Shown here: piece by piece, positions 38,142-46,186 of the stretch
How positions within the stretch are numbered: position 1 is the first letter of the stretch
Layout of the letters: each line of letters starts with the position of its first letter
Source of the DNA: Lawsonibacter asaccharolyticus
Lineage (GTDB): Bacteria > Bacillota > Clostridia > Oscillospirales > Oscillospiraceae
Length of the DNA stretch: 64,000 bases
NCBI GenBank assembly: GCA_003112755.1
Contig: BFBT01000001.1
Location: forward strand, 1,302,001 to 1,366,000
Direction of reading: 5' to 3'
Program-made: the position numbers and the translations under genes
Notes under the pieces: model-generated
The model's database searches: none
What the model was told of the DNA's origin: nothing
What the model saw: the letters and a program-made list of their open reading frames with translations, nothing else

Positions 38142-39008
38142 TTATTTCTTCCGGTAGATGAGTCCCACCAGATTGGGTCCGGCGTTGATGGCGATAACGC
38201 CGCCAATGAAGCAGTCCATGGCCGGCTCCTGCCCAAAGGCCTGACGGCAGGACTCGGTCAGCAGCTCCGCCTGGTCGGGCCGGGCGGCCCGGATGATCAG
38301 ATAGGGCGTCCCCGGCTCCCGCTCCTTCTGCGCCAGCTCCAGAATGGTGGGGATCACGTTCTTCTCCCCCCGCACCTTGGTCACCACTTTGGAGGCTCCA
38401 TTCTCAAAGGTCATGATGGGCTTGAGCCCCAGGGCCTCTCCCACAAAAGCCGCGGCGGCGGAGACCCTCCCAGACTTTTTGGCAAACTTCAGATCAAAGG
38501 GGACAAAGAGCACCCGCACATGATCCACCCAGTCCTGGATATAGGCGGCGATCTCCTCCACAGAGGCGCCTGCGGCAGCCATCCGCGCCCCCTCTGCCAC
38601 TGGGTAGCCGTAGCACATGGTATAGGTGTGGCTGTCGATGACCCGGATGGAGAAGGCATCCCGGGCCTCCGGGTGGTCCTCAAAGAACTCCCCCCGGGCC
38701 TGGACGGCGTTCTGGTAGGTGGCGCTGCCCTCGGAATTGATGGATGTGTAGATCAGGTCTGTGTACCCTGCTTTCCAGGTCTCCTCATAGCACTGCTGGA
38801 ACTGGTACGTCGTGAGCTGGGCATGTGTCGGGATCTTGGGCTCCTCCGCCAGCGCCTGATAGAACTCCTGCGGGGTGAAATCCTCCCCATCCCGCAGTTC
38901 CCGCTCCCCCATGGCGATGGGGAAGGGCATGACCCTGATCCCCAGCTCTTCCCGCAGGGACTTGGGGATATCGGCGGCGGAATCGGTCAAAAACAGGATC
39001 TTCGCCAT
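38142..39008 (-). CDS. DegV family fatty-acid-binding protein
   Basis: A 288-residue cytosolic protein of the DegV/FakB family. It has LTDSAADIPKSL at the N-terminus, the acyl-binding INSEGSATYQNA segment around residue 90, and VIDSHTYTMCYGY and SGRVSAAAAFVGEALGLKPI. FakB relatives present fatty acids to the kinase FakA; no FakA lies in this window. AAGGAG precedes the ATG. Monocistronic with its own terminator. Confidence 0.9.
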   Translation of the reverse strand: MAKILFLTDSAADIPKSLREELGIRVMPFPIAMGERELRDGEDFTPQEFYQALAEEPKIPTHAQLTTYQFQQCYEETWKAGYTDLIYTSINSEGSATYQNAVQARGEFFEDHPEARDAFSIRVIDSHTYTMCYGYPVAEGARMAAAGASVEEIAAYIQDWVDHVRVLFVPFDLKFAKKSGRVSAAAAFVGEALGLKPIMTFENGASKVVTKVRGEKNVIPTILELAQKEREPGTPYLIIRAARPDQAELLTESCRQAFGQEPAMDCFIGGVIAINAGPNLVGLIYRKK

Positions 39009-39312
39009 AGCGGTCTCCTTCCATGATACGCGCCGTGGGCGCGGACCTCCAATTTTACACCAATATTATTGCAGAAAGCCCCCCGCTTGTCAACTCCGGC
39101 CTCGTCCGCCCTCCAGCTCGCTGACCTGGGAGTTGCTGTATAAAGGATGGTTTGCACCACCTGCTACATTGGCAGAACGAAACGACCGTTGGAAAGGAGT
39201 CCGCTGGAAAACAAGCAGGGACATGACACGCCGATGGGCGGTCAAGTCCCCTCTTTCAGCTCTATGAATTAAGATCTATTCTTTATTGACTGCTGTTTGA
39301 AAAAGTATGCTG
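39009..39312. other. Intergenic DNA between degV and merR
   Basis: About 300 bases, GC-rich near degV and becoming AT-rich toward merR. A plus-strand AAAGGAG at 39,194 precedes only a 14-codon frame and is not called. No RNA gene recognised. Confidence 0.4.
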
Positions 39313-40131
39313 TTACGCAATATAGAACAAAATTTTCGTTATATATTCGCTCTCGTCGGCCGTGGAAAGGTAGTCATTGATGGCGAACTCATATGAATCA
39401 GAAACAATATTGAAGTGATGGATTCGGCAGTATTCTAAAATGCGTTCGTAGGATCTTCCGATGGAAAGATAGTCCCCTGTGTGATAGGTAAATACGCACC
39501 GCCCTTTGGGAAGTTCCAGAACGCCGTCGATATTATCAGACTTTTCAATCGACAGAAAGGCAAACGATGCTTCGGTATATCTTCCCCGCAGAATACGTTC
39601 ATACGGCACGATCGCACCGCTCTGAAAGAAAATTGGAAGTTGCTCCTTGGATGACCGAACAAAACATTCCTTTGTAGCAATGCTGAGCATTTCCAACGTA
39701 TAAGGTTCCGTGACCTTTTGAAGCAAAATGTATTGGGGGCTTACTTCCTCTATGGAAACGATATCGCTACAATCACGAATGGAAATAGAATGCTCTAACT
39801 GCAGACACCGATGTTCAACGCGGTTTTTTATCATTTGCAGCTCCTCAATCTGATGATTGATGGTAGAGAGCTGTTTGCGCAGCGCAGCGATAGAATTTTC
39901 AATCCTAAAACTTTTCATGTGTGCTTTAATCTCATTGAGGGAAAAGCCGATTCTTTTCATGATGCAAATCGTATCCAAATAGTCAAGCTGGCTGGAACTG
40001 TAATAGCGGTAACCGTTATCAGGATCAGTATATGCAGGACGGAAAAGTCCGATTTTATCGTAGAAAATCAAAGTCTGGCGAGAAATGTTTTGCAGTTTGG
40101 AAAGTTCACCGATGGAAAATAAATTTTTCAT
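39313..40131 (-). CDS. MerR-family regulator with ligand-binding C-terminal domain
   Basis: A 272-residue BmrR/TipA-style regulator. It has the winged HTH FSIGELSKLQNISRQTLIFYDKIGLF (residues 5-31), YRYYSSSQLDYLDTICIMKRIGFSL, a coiled-coil dimer helix to about residue 120, then a GyrI-like effector domain (about 120-270) able to bind a small drug or metabolite. It is divergent from a YitT-type membrane gene whose promoter has the 19-base spacer MerR proteins act on. Codon use is much more AT-rich than in neighbours, pointing to acquisition by transfer. Confidence 0.88.
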   Translation of the reverse strand: MKNLFSIGELSKLQNISRQTLIFYDKIGLFRPAYTDPDNGYRYYSSSQLDYLDTICIMKRIGFSLNEIKAHMKSFRIENSIAALRKQLSTINHQIEELQMIKNRVEHRCLQLEHSISIRDCSDIVSIEEVSPQYILLQKVTEPYTLEMLSIATKECFVRSSKEQLPIFFQSGAIVPYERILRGRYTEASFAFLSIEKSDNIDGVLELPKGRCVFTYHTGDYLSIGRSYERILEYCRIHHFNIVSDSYEFAINDYLSTADESEYITKILFYIA

Positions 40132-40140
40132 ATAAGCCCC

Positions 40141-40171
40141 TTGACCTTATAGTTACTATATAGTTTATTAT
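40141..40171 (+). promoter_or_regulatory. MerR-type promoter with 19-base spacer and dyad operator
   Basis: TTGACC (40141-40146), a 19-base spacer, TATTAT (40166-40171). The spacer holds the palindrome TATAG-TTA-CTATA. An over-long spacer with a dyad is the hallmark of promoters that MerR proteins remodel upon ligand binding. It drives the YitT-type gene. Confidence 0.75.
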
Positions 40172-40212
40172 TTTAGCATGAAAATATGAACTTATCAAGG
40201 AGGCTGCTCAAA

Positions 40213-40851
40213 TTGATACCCCGTATGACTGCCATTTGTAAAAAGCTTGCGGATGGCCTGACTTTCAAGAAAATACTGCTGATATTACTCGGAGCCATGA
40301 TCTGCACCTTTGGGATCCACAACATTCACCAGCGGACGAACATCACAGAAGGCGGTGTGATTGGCTTAATGCTTTTAGTCGAGCATTGGCTGAAAATTTC
40401 TCCGGCTTATATTACCCCTATGCTGGATGCTGCTTGTTATTTGCTCGCATTCAAATTCCTGGGTGGGAACTTTATCAAAATCTCAATTATTTCAACACTG
40501 TTTGTTTCTGTATTTTATAAGATCTGGGAGCTGCTTCCGCCAATGCTCCCCGATTTGTCCGCACATCCGTTGATCGCCGCTGTGTTAGGCGGTATTTTTG
40601 TGGGTGTAGGCGTCGGCTTAATTGTTCGTCAGGGAGGTTCCAGTGGTGGAGATGACGCCTTGGCTTTAACAATTTCTCACGTCTCCCACTGGAAGTTATC
40701 CCGTTCTTATTTGTTCACGGATACTGTAGTGCTGCTATTATCCCTTACCTATATTCCCATAATGCGTATTGTTTTCTCATTGATAACCGTTACTGTTTCT
40801 TCGAACTTAATCGATTGGATAAAAGAATATAAATTTAAAACCATCAGATGA
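40213..40851 (+). CDS. YitT-family membrane protein (DUF161)
   Basis: A 212-residue protein with five to six membrane spans. It has AMICTFGIHNIHQRTNITEGGVIGLML, the GGIFVGVGVGLIVRQGGSSGGDDALAL motif (glycine-rich, typical of YitT/DUF161), and lacks the cytosolic DUF2179 domain usually found after the spans. The start is placed at TTG 40213, nine bases after AAGGAGG; the ATG at 40186 has no ribosome site. Divergently controlled by the MerR regulator. AT-rich like its partner. A role in multidrug or metabolite export is possible but unproven. Confidence 0.8.
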   Translation: MIPRMTAICKKLADGLTFKKILLILLGAMICTFGIHNIHQRTNITEGGVIGLMLLVEHWLKISPAYITPMLDAACYLLAFKFLGGNFIKISIISTLFVSVFYKIWELLPPMLPDLSAHPLIAAVLGGIFVGVGVGLIVRQGGSSGGDDALALTISHVSHWKLSRSYLFTDTVVLLLSLTYIPIMRIVFSLITVTVSSNLIDWIKEYKFKTIR

Positions 40852-40926
40852 ATATCCAATCACAAAAAGCGACAGATACTCTCTGTTTTTCCACCTTCGC
40901 TTTGACAGTAAAAACACCCTCAGCAA

Positions 40927-40980
40927 TAGAAAGACCACACCTCGGTCTGCTGGCTTGTCCAGCCGCCGGGATGTGGTCTT
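40927..40980 (+). terminator. Hairpin after the YitT-type gene
   Basis: AAAGACCACA and TGTGGTCTTT pair across a loop with an inner GGCTGG-like stem, 75 bases past the stop. A TTTGTGATC tail follows. Confidence 0.5.
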
Positions 40981-41221
40981 TGTGATCTCTGATCATTTTG
41001 CACGTCTCCTGGTTCCGCCCTTCTTTATATAAGGCCGTCATCAGAGATCTGCCTCCCTCCGTTATTCCTTATTTTGACTGCGGGAGGTTTTTTATATCCT
41101 ACATCAGCTCAAAGAGTAAAAAGGAGCCGCCCGCTGGGGCATACTGGCGGGAGGGGACGCGGCGGGCGGCCTGTCTGCCCTTCTTTCCGCGCCCTGTCAA
41201 GACCGGAGCAGCGGCCCCTCG
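40981..41221. other. Intergenic DNA before ylmH
   Basis: Transition from AT-rich to GC-rich DNA at about 41,120, the likely right edge of the transferred merR/yitT segment. CTCCCTCCG...CGGGAGG is a weak hairpin followed by TTTTTTATATC (41,050-41,098), possibly a further terminator. No gene supported. Confidence 0.4.
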
Positions 41222-41250
41222 TTGACACCACCGGCCGGATGGGATATACT
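41222..41250 (+). promoter_or_regulatory. Promoter of the ylmH-DUF896-GH3 operon
   Basis: TTGACA (41222-41227), 17 bases, TATACT (41245-41250), 25 bases before ylmH. Confidence 0.75.
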
Positions 41251-41275
41251 ACACCCACCAGAAAAGGAGGCCTCC

Positions 41276-42073
41276 ATGAACAAGACCGAACTGTTGAACA
41301 AATGTGCCCGCAGCGGGGAGGAGCGGGTGCTGCTGGCCCGCGCCCTGGATAAGCTGGAGCTGGCCCAGAACCGCTCTGTCCCCGCCTGCACCCCATTTCT
41401 CTCCCCGGGAGAGCAGGCCTCCGTCACCGATCTGCTCAACGCCTGGGGCCGCCCCCGCCACCTGTTTTTCGGCGGATATGAGGGGGCGGAGCGGGCGGTG
41501 TGCGCCTTTCTGCCCGACTGGCAGGAGGAATCCGACTTTCTCGCCGACCCGGAGGGGCCGGTGGCCGCGCTGGAGGCCGCCTTTCCCGCGGACGCGGAGC
41601 TGTCTCACCGAGACATCCTGGGTGCCCTGATGGGACTGGGCATCACCCGGGAAAAGCTGGGGGACATCCTGTTAGACCATGGCCGCTGTCAGGTGCTGGT
41701 CCTGCGGGATGCCCTGCCCATCCTCCTCTCCCAGTGGGAGTCTGCCGGCCGCTGGAAGATGAAGCTGCGGGAGATCCCCCTGGAGCAGCTGGAGGCGAAG
41801 CCGCCCCAGGTGAAGACCATTCGGGATACGGTGGCCGCCCTGCGGCTGGACGCGGTGCTTGCCGCCGGCTTCTCCACCTCCCGGTCCAAGGCGGCGGACC
41901 TGGTCTCCGCCGGCCGGGTGTCAGTAAACCACCGGGAGTGCGCCAAGGCGGACCGGACGGTGGGGGAGGGCGACGTGCTCTCCTGCCGGGGTCTGGGCAA
42001 GTGCGTGGTGAAAGAGGTGCTGGGCCAGTCTAAAAAGGGCCGCTTCATGCTGGTTCTGGAACGGTATATCTGA
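41276..42073 (+). CDS. ylmH: YlmH-type S4 RNA-binding protein
   Basis: A 265-residue protein of the YlmH family: an N-terminal region with the HLFFGGYEGAER segment, a central domain with HRDILGALMGLGITREKLGDI, and a C-terminal S4 RNA-binding domain (about 185-245; LDAVLAAGFSTSRSKAADLVSAGRVSVN). Homologues act in ribosome-associated quality control and in cell-division gene clusters. AAAAGGAGG precedes the ATG. Unlike in Bacillus it is not beside ylmG/divIVA here. Confidence 0.92.
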   Translation: MNKTELLNKCARSGEERVLLARALDKLELAQNRSVPACTPFLSPGEQASVTDLLNAWGRPRHLFFGGYEGAERAVCAFLPDWQEESDFLADPEGPVAALEAAFPADAELSHRDILGALMGLGITREKLGDILLDHGRCQVLVLRDALPILLSQWESAGRWKMKLREIPLEQLEAKPPQVKTIRDTVAALRLDAVLAAGFSTSRSKAADLVSAGRVSVNHRECAKADRTVGEGDVLSCRGLGKCVVKEVLGQSKKGRFMLVLERYI

Positions 42074-42087
42074 GAAGGAGATACGCT

Positions 42088-42297
42088 ATGATCACACAGG
42101 AAAAAATCGACCGCATCAACGCCCTGGCCCGGAAGGCCAAGACTCCGGAGGGCCTGACGGCGGAGGAGACAGCAGAGCGCGCCGCCCTCCGTCAGGAGTA
42201 TGTGGCCGCTGTGCGGGCTAATCTGGAGGCCCAGCTGGACAACACCCTCATCCAGGAGCCGGACGGCACCCGCCACCGGCTCCCCAAAAAGCCGTGA
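42088..42297 (+). CDS. DUF896 (YnzC-like) small protein
   Basis: A 69-residue protein with the family opening KIDRINALARKAKTPEGLTAEETAERAALRQEYVAAVRANLEAQL, two helices forming a hairpin. Relatives include the SOS-linked YneB-operon protein YnzC of Bacillus; the molecular role is unclear. GAAGGAGATACGCT precedes the ATG. Its stop overlaps the GTG start of the next gene (GTGA), so the two are translationally coupled. Confidence 0.9.
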   Translation: MITQEKIDRINALARKAKTPEGLTAEETAERAALRQEYVAAVRANLEAQLDNTLIQEPDGTRHRLPKKP

Positions 42298-43511
42298 GGC
42301 GGGGGGTCCTTTGGGCGCTGCTCCTGTCCTTTCTGCTGGCCAGCTGCGCACCGGCGGGGGCGCCAGCAGGGGAGGGGAGCGGCCAGGAGCCCAGCCAGTC
42401 CGCCATGGCCCCGGCGCCGGAGGCCGGCACTTCCGCCCAGCCTCAGCCCGCCCCGGAGCCCGAGCCCCCCACCCAGGAGGAGCTGCTCCAAGCCATGGTA
42501 GACACCATGACGCCGGAGGAGAAAGCGGGCCAGCTGTTCTGGGTCCGTCTCCCGGAGACCGGCTGGGATGAGCTGGCCCGGGAGTGGCACCCTGGGGGCT
42601 TTCTCCTCTTCGGCCGGGACTTCAAAAACCGCACCCCGGAGGAGCTGCGCACTCTGCTCGCCTCCCTCCAGGAGACCTCCCCCATCCCCCTGCTCCTGGG
42701 GGTAGATGAGGAGGGGGGCACGGTGGTCCGGGCCAGCTACTACCCCGCCTTCCGGGCGGAGAAGTTCCGCTCCCCCCAGGCCCTCTTCGCTGCCGGAGGG
42801 CTGGAGGCCGTCCGGGCCGACGCCCTGGACAAGTCCGCCTTTCTGCTGGATCTGGGCCTTAACGTAAACCTGGCTCCGGTGTGCGACGTGTCCACCGACC
42901 CCGCTGACTTCATCTATGCCCGCGCCTTCGGCCAAGACGCCCAGGCTACGGCGGAGTATGCGGACACGGTGGTCTCCGCCATGGGGGAGGCGGGCATCGG
43001 CTCGGTGCTCAAGCACTTCCCGGGCTACGGCAGCAACCGGGACACCCACACCGGCATCGCGGTGGACCAGCGCCCCCTGGAGCAGTTCCGCCAGTCCGAC
43101 TTCCTGCCCTTCCAGGCAGGCATCGACGCCGGGGCCGGCGGTGTGCTGGTCTCCCACAACATCGTCACCTGCCTGGACCCGGAGCTGCCCGCCTCCCTGT
43201 CCCCAGCCTCCTACCAAGTGCTGCGGGAGGAGCTGGGCTTTGAAGGAGTGGCCATGACCGACGACCTGGACATGGATGCGGTACAGAAGTATGTGGAGGA
43301 GGGCACCGCCCCGGTGATGGCCCTCCAGGCCGGGGCTGACCTGGTCCTCACCAGCGATCCCCAGGGGGGCATCCCCTCGGTGCTGGAGGCGGTGGAGACC
43401 GGGGCGCTGACCTGGGACCGGCTGGATCAGTCGGTGCTGCGGGTGCTGCGCTGGAAGCTCCAGCTGGGACTGCTGTCCCTCCCCGGGGCGGAGGATGTAC
43501 AAACAAGCTAA
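42294..43511 (+). CDS. Glycoside hydrolase family 3 lipoprotein (beta-N-acetylhexosaminidase-like)
   Basis: A 405-residue exported enzyme: signal with lipobox LLASC (Cys about 18), a Pro/Ala/Gln linker to about residue 60, then a single GH3 barrel. It has KHFPGYG (NagZ form KHFPGHG) followed by a D-T-H segment (NRDTHTGI), the general-acid dyad loop of NagZ enzymes, and the nucleophile Asp in VAMTDDLDMDAV. It probably trims N-acetylglucosamine from cell-wall fragments outside the membrane. The GTG start overlaps the DUF896 stop. H-to-Y in the KHFPG loop is a small departure from consensus. Confidence 0.88.
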   Translation: MRRGVLWALLLSFLLASCAPAGAPAGEGSGQEPSQSAMAPAPEAGTSAQPQPAPEPEPPTQEELLQAMVDTMTPEEKAGQLFWVRLPETGWDELAREWHPGGFLLFGRDFKNRTPEELRTLLASLQETSPIPLLLGVDEEGGTVVRASYYPAFRAEKFRSPQALFAAGGLEAVRADALDKSAFLLDLGLNVNLAPVCDVSTDPADFIYARAFGQDAQATAEYADTVVSAMGEAGIGSVLKHFPGYGSNRDTHTGIAVDQRPLEQFRQSDFLPFQAGIDAGAGGVLVSHNIVTCLDPELPASLSPASYQVLREELGFEGVAMTDDLDMDAVQKYVEEGTAPVMALQAGADLVLTSDPQGGIPSVLEAVETGALTWDRLDQSVLRVLRWKLQLGLLSLPGAEDVQTS

Positions 43512-43552
43512 GATTTGCCGAAATTTCCGCCTCATTTCGCAAGAAACCCCTT

Positions 43553-43580
43553 TGCGTTCCCGGAAAAGTTCGCTATAATG
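43553..43580 (+). promoter_or_regulatory. Promoter of the thiolase gene
   Basis: TTGCGT (43553-43558), 16 bases, TATAAT (43575-43580), about 70 bases before the thiolase start. Confidence 0.65.
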
Positions 43581-43652
43581 GAGCATGAAGATCCCGAGGT
43601 CCCGGCCGCCGCTCCGGCGCGCCTGATGAAAGAATGGAGGTCAACGATCCCA

Positions 43653-44912
43653 ATGAAAGAGATCTATGTTGTCAATTGCTGCCGCACCGCCGTGGGCTCC
43701 TTCGGCGGAAGCCTGAAGGACACCCCCGCCCCCGAGCTGGGTGCCGTGGTGGTGAAGGAGGCCCTGTCCCGGGCCGGCGTGGAGCCGGAGCAGGTGGACG
43801 AGCTGATGTTCGGCTGCATCCTCACTGCTGCCCAGGGCCAGAACCCCGCCCGCCAGGTGGGCGTCAAGGCCGGCCTGCCCTACTCCGTCCCCGCCTACAC
43901 CGTGGGCATGGTGTGCGGCTCGGGCATGAAGTCGGTCATCGAGGGTGCCCGGGCCATCCTGGCCGGGGACGCCGACATCATCGTGGCCGGCGGCACCGAG
44001 AATATGTCCGCCGCCCCCTACGCCCTGCCTGACGAGCGCTGGGGCGCCCGCATGGGGGACAAGAAGGTGGTGGACACCATGATCCGGGACGGACTGTGGG
44101 ACGCCTACAACAACTACCACATGGGCACTACTGCTGAGAACATCTGCGACGTGTGGGGCATCACCCGCCAGGAGCTGGACGAGTTCGCCGCCGCCTCCCA
44201 GCAGAAGGCCGAGGCCGCTCAGAAGACCGGCCGCTTCGAGGACGAGATCGTCCCCGTCACGGTGAAGAAGAAGAAAGAGCTGGTGGAGTTCAAGGTGGAC
44301 GAGTTCCCCCGCCCCGGCGTCACCGCCGAGGGCATCTCCAAGCTGAAGGGCGCTTTCCCTGTGGGCCCCGAGGGAGTGGAGGACGAGATCGTCCATACCT
44401 TTGAGCTCACCCAGATCCACGAGGCCGATACCCGCAAGCACGTCCAGCGGGTCACCGCCGCCAACGCCTCCGGCATCAACGACGGCGCCGCCGCCATCGT
44501 GCTCGCCTCCGGCGAGGCGGTGGAAAAGTACGGCCTGAAGCCCATGGCCAAGCTGGTCAGCTGGGGCCAGGGCGGCGTGGACCCCAAGATCATGGGCGTG
44601 GGCCCGGTGCCCGCCTCCCGCCAGGCCATGAGCAAGGCCGGCCTGAAGATCGAGGACATCGACCTGGTGGAGGCCAATGAGGCCTTTGCCGCCCAGTCCG
44701 TGGCCGTGGCCCGGGAGCTGGGCTTCGACATGAGCAAGGTGAATGTCAACGGCGGCGCCATCTCCATCGGCCACCCCGTGGGGGCCTCCGGTGCCCGCAT
44801 CATCGTCACTCTGCTCCACGAGATGCAGAAGCGGCCCGAGGCCAAGCGCGGCCTGGCCACCCTGTGCATCGGCGGCGGCATGGGTGTCGCCACCATCTTT
44901 GAGAAGTGCTGA
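43653..44912 (+). CDS. Acetyl-CoA C-acetyltransferase (thiolase)
   Basis: A 419-residue thiolase that condenses two acetyl-CoA to acetoacetyl-CoA in butyrate-type fermentation, or works in reverse. Catalytic residues are C88 (GMVCGSGMKSV), H374 (SIGHPVGASG) and C405 (TLCIGGGMG). The usual length is about 393; the excess is a segment at about 238-266 (PEGVEDEIVHTF through HVQR) placed just before VTAANASGIND, in the loop domain. The ATG 43653 follows GGAGG at 11 bases; upstream in-frame codons read through the promoter. Codon use is highly biased, fitting strong expression. No other butyrate gene is adjacent. Confidence 0.93.
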   Translation: MKEIYVVNCCRTAVGSFGGSLKDTPAPELGAVVVKEALSRAGVEPEQVDELMFGCILTAAQGQNPARQVGVKAGLPYSVPAYTVGMVCGSGMKSVIEGARAILAGDADIIVAGGTENMSAAPYALPDERWGARMGDKKVVDTMIRDGLWDAYNNYHMGTTAENICDVWGITRQELDEFAAASQQKAEAAQKTGRFEDEIVPVTVKKKKELVEFKVDEFPRPGVTAEGISKLKGAFPVGPEGVEDEIVHTFELTQIHEADTRKHVQRVTAANASGINDGAAAIVLASGEAVEKYGLKPMAKLVSWGQGGVDPKIMGVGPVPASRQAMSKAGLKIEDIDLVEANEAFAAQSVAVARELGFDMSKVNVNGGAISIGHPVGASGARIIVTLLHEMQKRPEAKRGLATLCIGGGMGVATIFEKC

Positions 44913-44968
44913 GCCGGACACCGGCGTCCCCGGGGGCTGACCTCCCGGGGCCCGGTCCGGCAGGCGGG

Positions 44969-45000
44969 GGCGGCGGGCTTGTGCCCGCCGCCCTTTTCCC
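44969..45000 (+). terminator. Terminator of the thiolase gene
   Basis: GGCGGCGGGC, TTGT, GCCCGCCGCC, then CTTTTCC. A second long GC hairpin (44914-44962, GCCGGAC...GTCCGGC) lies just before it. Confidence 0.75.
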
Positions 45001-45042
45001 GGAATTTTCGACCGAATGGGCCGGCAGGGGAGGGGGAGAGGT

Positions 45043-46107
45043 ATGAAACGCTGGTCCGTCTTAGTGACGGCTGTACTGAGTTTTTCCATACTGGCCGGCT
45101 GTGCCGGCGGGGGAGAGGGGACCTATCTCTTTGACCGCCTCGCCCCCGCATCCGGCGGAATGCCCGGAGAGCCAGAGCCCCGCAGTCTGATCCTGACCCA
45201 CTCCTCGCCTGCGGGCAGCCTCACCGATCAGGCTGCCCAGCTCCTGAAGGAGAAGGTGGAGGAGGCCTCCGAGGGCCAGCTCCAGATCCAGATCTACCCT
45301 GAAGACTCCTTGGGCAATTTGGACGACGGGCGGTGGTACTTTGAGAACGGGGCGGTGGACATGCGCATCGGGGCCGGCCCCAGCGATGTCTCCTCCATCG
45401 CCACCTGGCTCCCCACTCTCACCGGCTGCACTCCCGATGAGGTGAGCCAGGCTCTGCGCCCAGGTCAGCCCCTGTGGGATCTGATCTGCCAGCAGGCGGG
45501 GGACACCCTCGTCCTGGGGGTGCTGCCATCCTCCAGCCGGGTGCTCACCTCCAGCCGGCCAGTGGAGGACCTGAGCCAGCTGGACGGCCTGATGGTCCGC
45601 GTCATCCCCTCTTCCTCCCTGGACCGGCGGTTTTGGGAGGCTCTGGGGGCGCAGACGGTAGAGATCCCCATCCAGGACCTCTACCTGGCCCTCCAGCAGG
45701 GGCTGGCAGATGCCCAGGAGAACCCCATCTATTTGGTGCGCAGCTACAACTTCCACCAGCAGCAGAAATACCTGATCCCCATCAACTTTAAGGTATATCT
45801 GGAGACCATTTATCTCAATCTGGAGGTGTGCCGCAGCCTGACGGAGGAGCAGCAGGCCCTGCTCCGGCAGGCCGCGGAGGATACCTGCCGGGAGATGGTG
45901 GAGGTAACTGCCCGCTATCTGGAGGAGTGCCAGGATATCTTTCAGCGGGAGGGCATGGAGGTCCGCCCTGTGTCAGAGGAGGAGCGGGCCCGCGCCTGGG
46001 AGAAGGTCTGCCCGCTGGTGGAGGAATATCTGCTGTCCCTGTATGGCGCTGATGTCTATCAGCAGGTGCTGGACGCCCTCTCCGCCGCCCCGGAGCAGGG
46101 GAGCTGA
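45043..46107 (+). CDS. TRAP-type (DctP) carboxylate-binding lipoprotein, orphan
   Basis: A 354-residue extracytoplasmic binding protein: signal MKRWSVLVTAVLSFSILAGC with the lipobox Cys at residue 20. It has the DctP body: LILTHSSPAGSLTDQAAQLLKEKVEEASEGQLQIQIYP, then LDGLMVRV, EIPIQDLYLALQQGLADAQENP, the signature helix region with the substrate-carboxylate Arg in RVIP. No DctQ or DctM membrane gene lies next to it. AGGGGGAGAGG precedes the ATG. It may feed a distant TRAP permease or act as a sensor. Confidence 0.87.
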   Translation: MKRWSVLVTAVLSFSILAGCAGGGEGTYLFDRLAPASGGMPGEPEPRSLILTHSSPAGSLTDQAAQLLKEKVEEASEGQLQIQIYPEDSLGNLDDGRWYFENGAVDMRIGAGPSDVSSIATWLPTLTGCTPDEVSQALRPGQPLWDLICQQAGDTLVLGVLPSSSRVLTSSRPVEDLSQLDGLMVRVIPSSSLDRRFWEALGAQTVEIPIQDLYLALQQGLADAQENPIYLVRSYNFHQQQKYLIPINFKVYLETIYLNLEVCRSLTEEQQALLRQAAEDTCREMVEVTARYLEECQDIFQREGMEVRPVSEEERARAWEKVCPLVEEYLLSLYGADVYQQVLDALSAAPEQGS

Positions 46108-46140
46108 GGGTGTCCGCATGTACGATCTCCTGCCGCCCTA

Positions 46141-46186
46141 AAAGAAGGAGCGGGGCCCGCCGCTGGCGGGCCCCGCTCCTTCTTTT
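46141..46186. terminator. Strong bidirectional terminator
   Basis: A perfect 21-bp stem (AAAGAAGGAGCGGGGCCCGC... and complement) with loop GCT separates the convergent dctP-like and esterase genes; T bases flank it on both strands. Confidence 0.9.

Noticed and set aside
40844..41041. 65-codon minus-strand frame after the YitT-type gene
   Set aside because: No ribosome site; it contains the terminator-like hairpin at 40927-40980, and I recognise no family. It could be a relic, but there is too little support.
43641..45089. 482-codon minus-strand frame opposite the thiolase
   Set aside because: Shadow of a strongly codon-biased thiolase gene with all catalytic residues.
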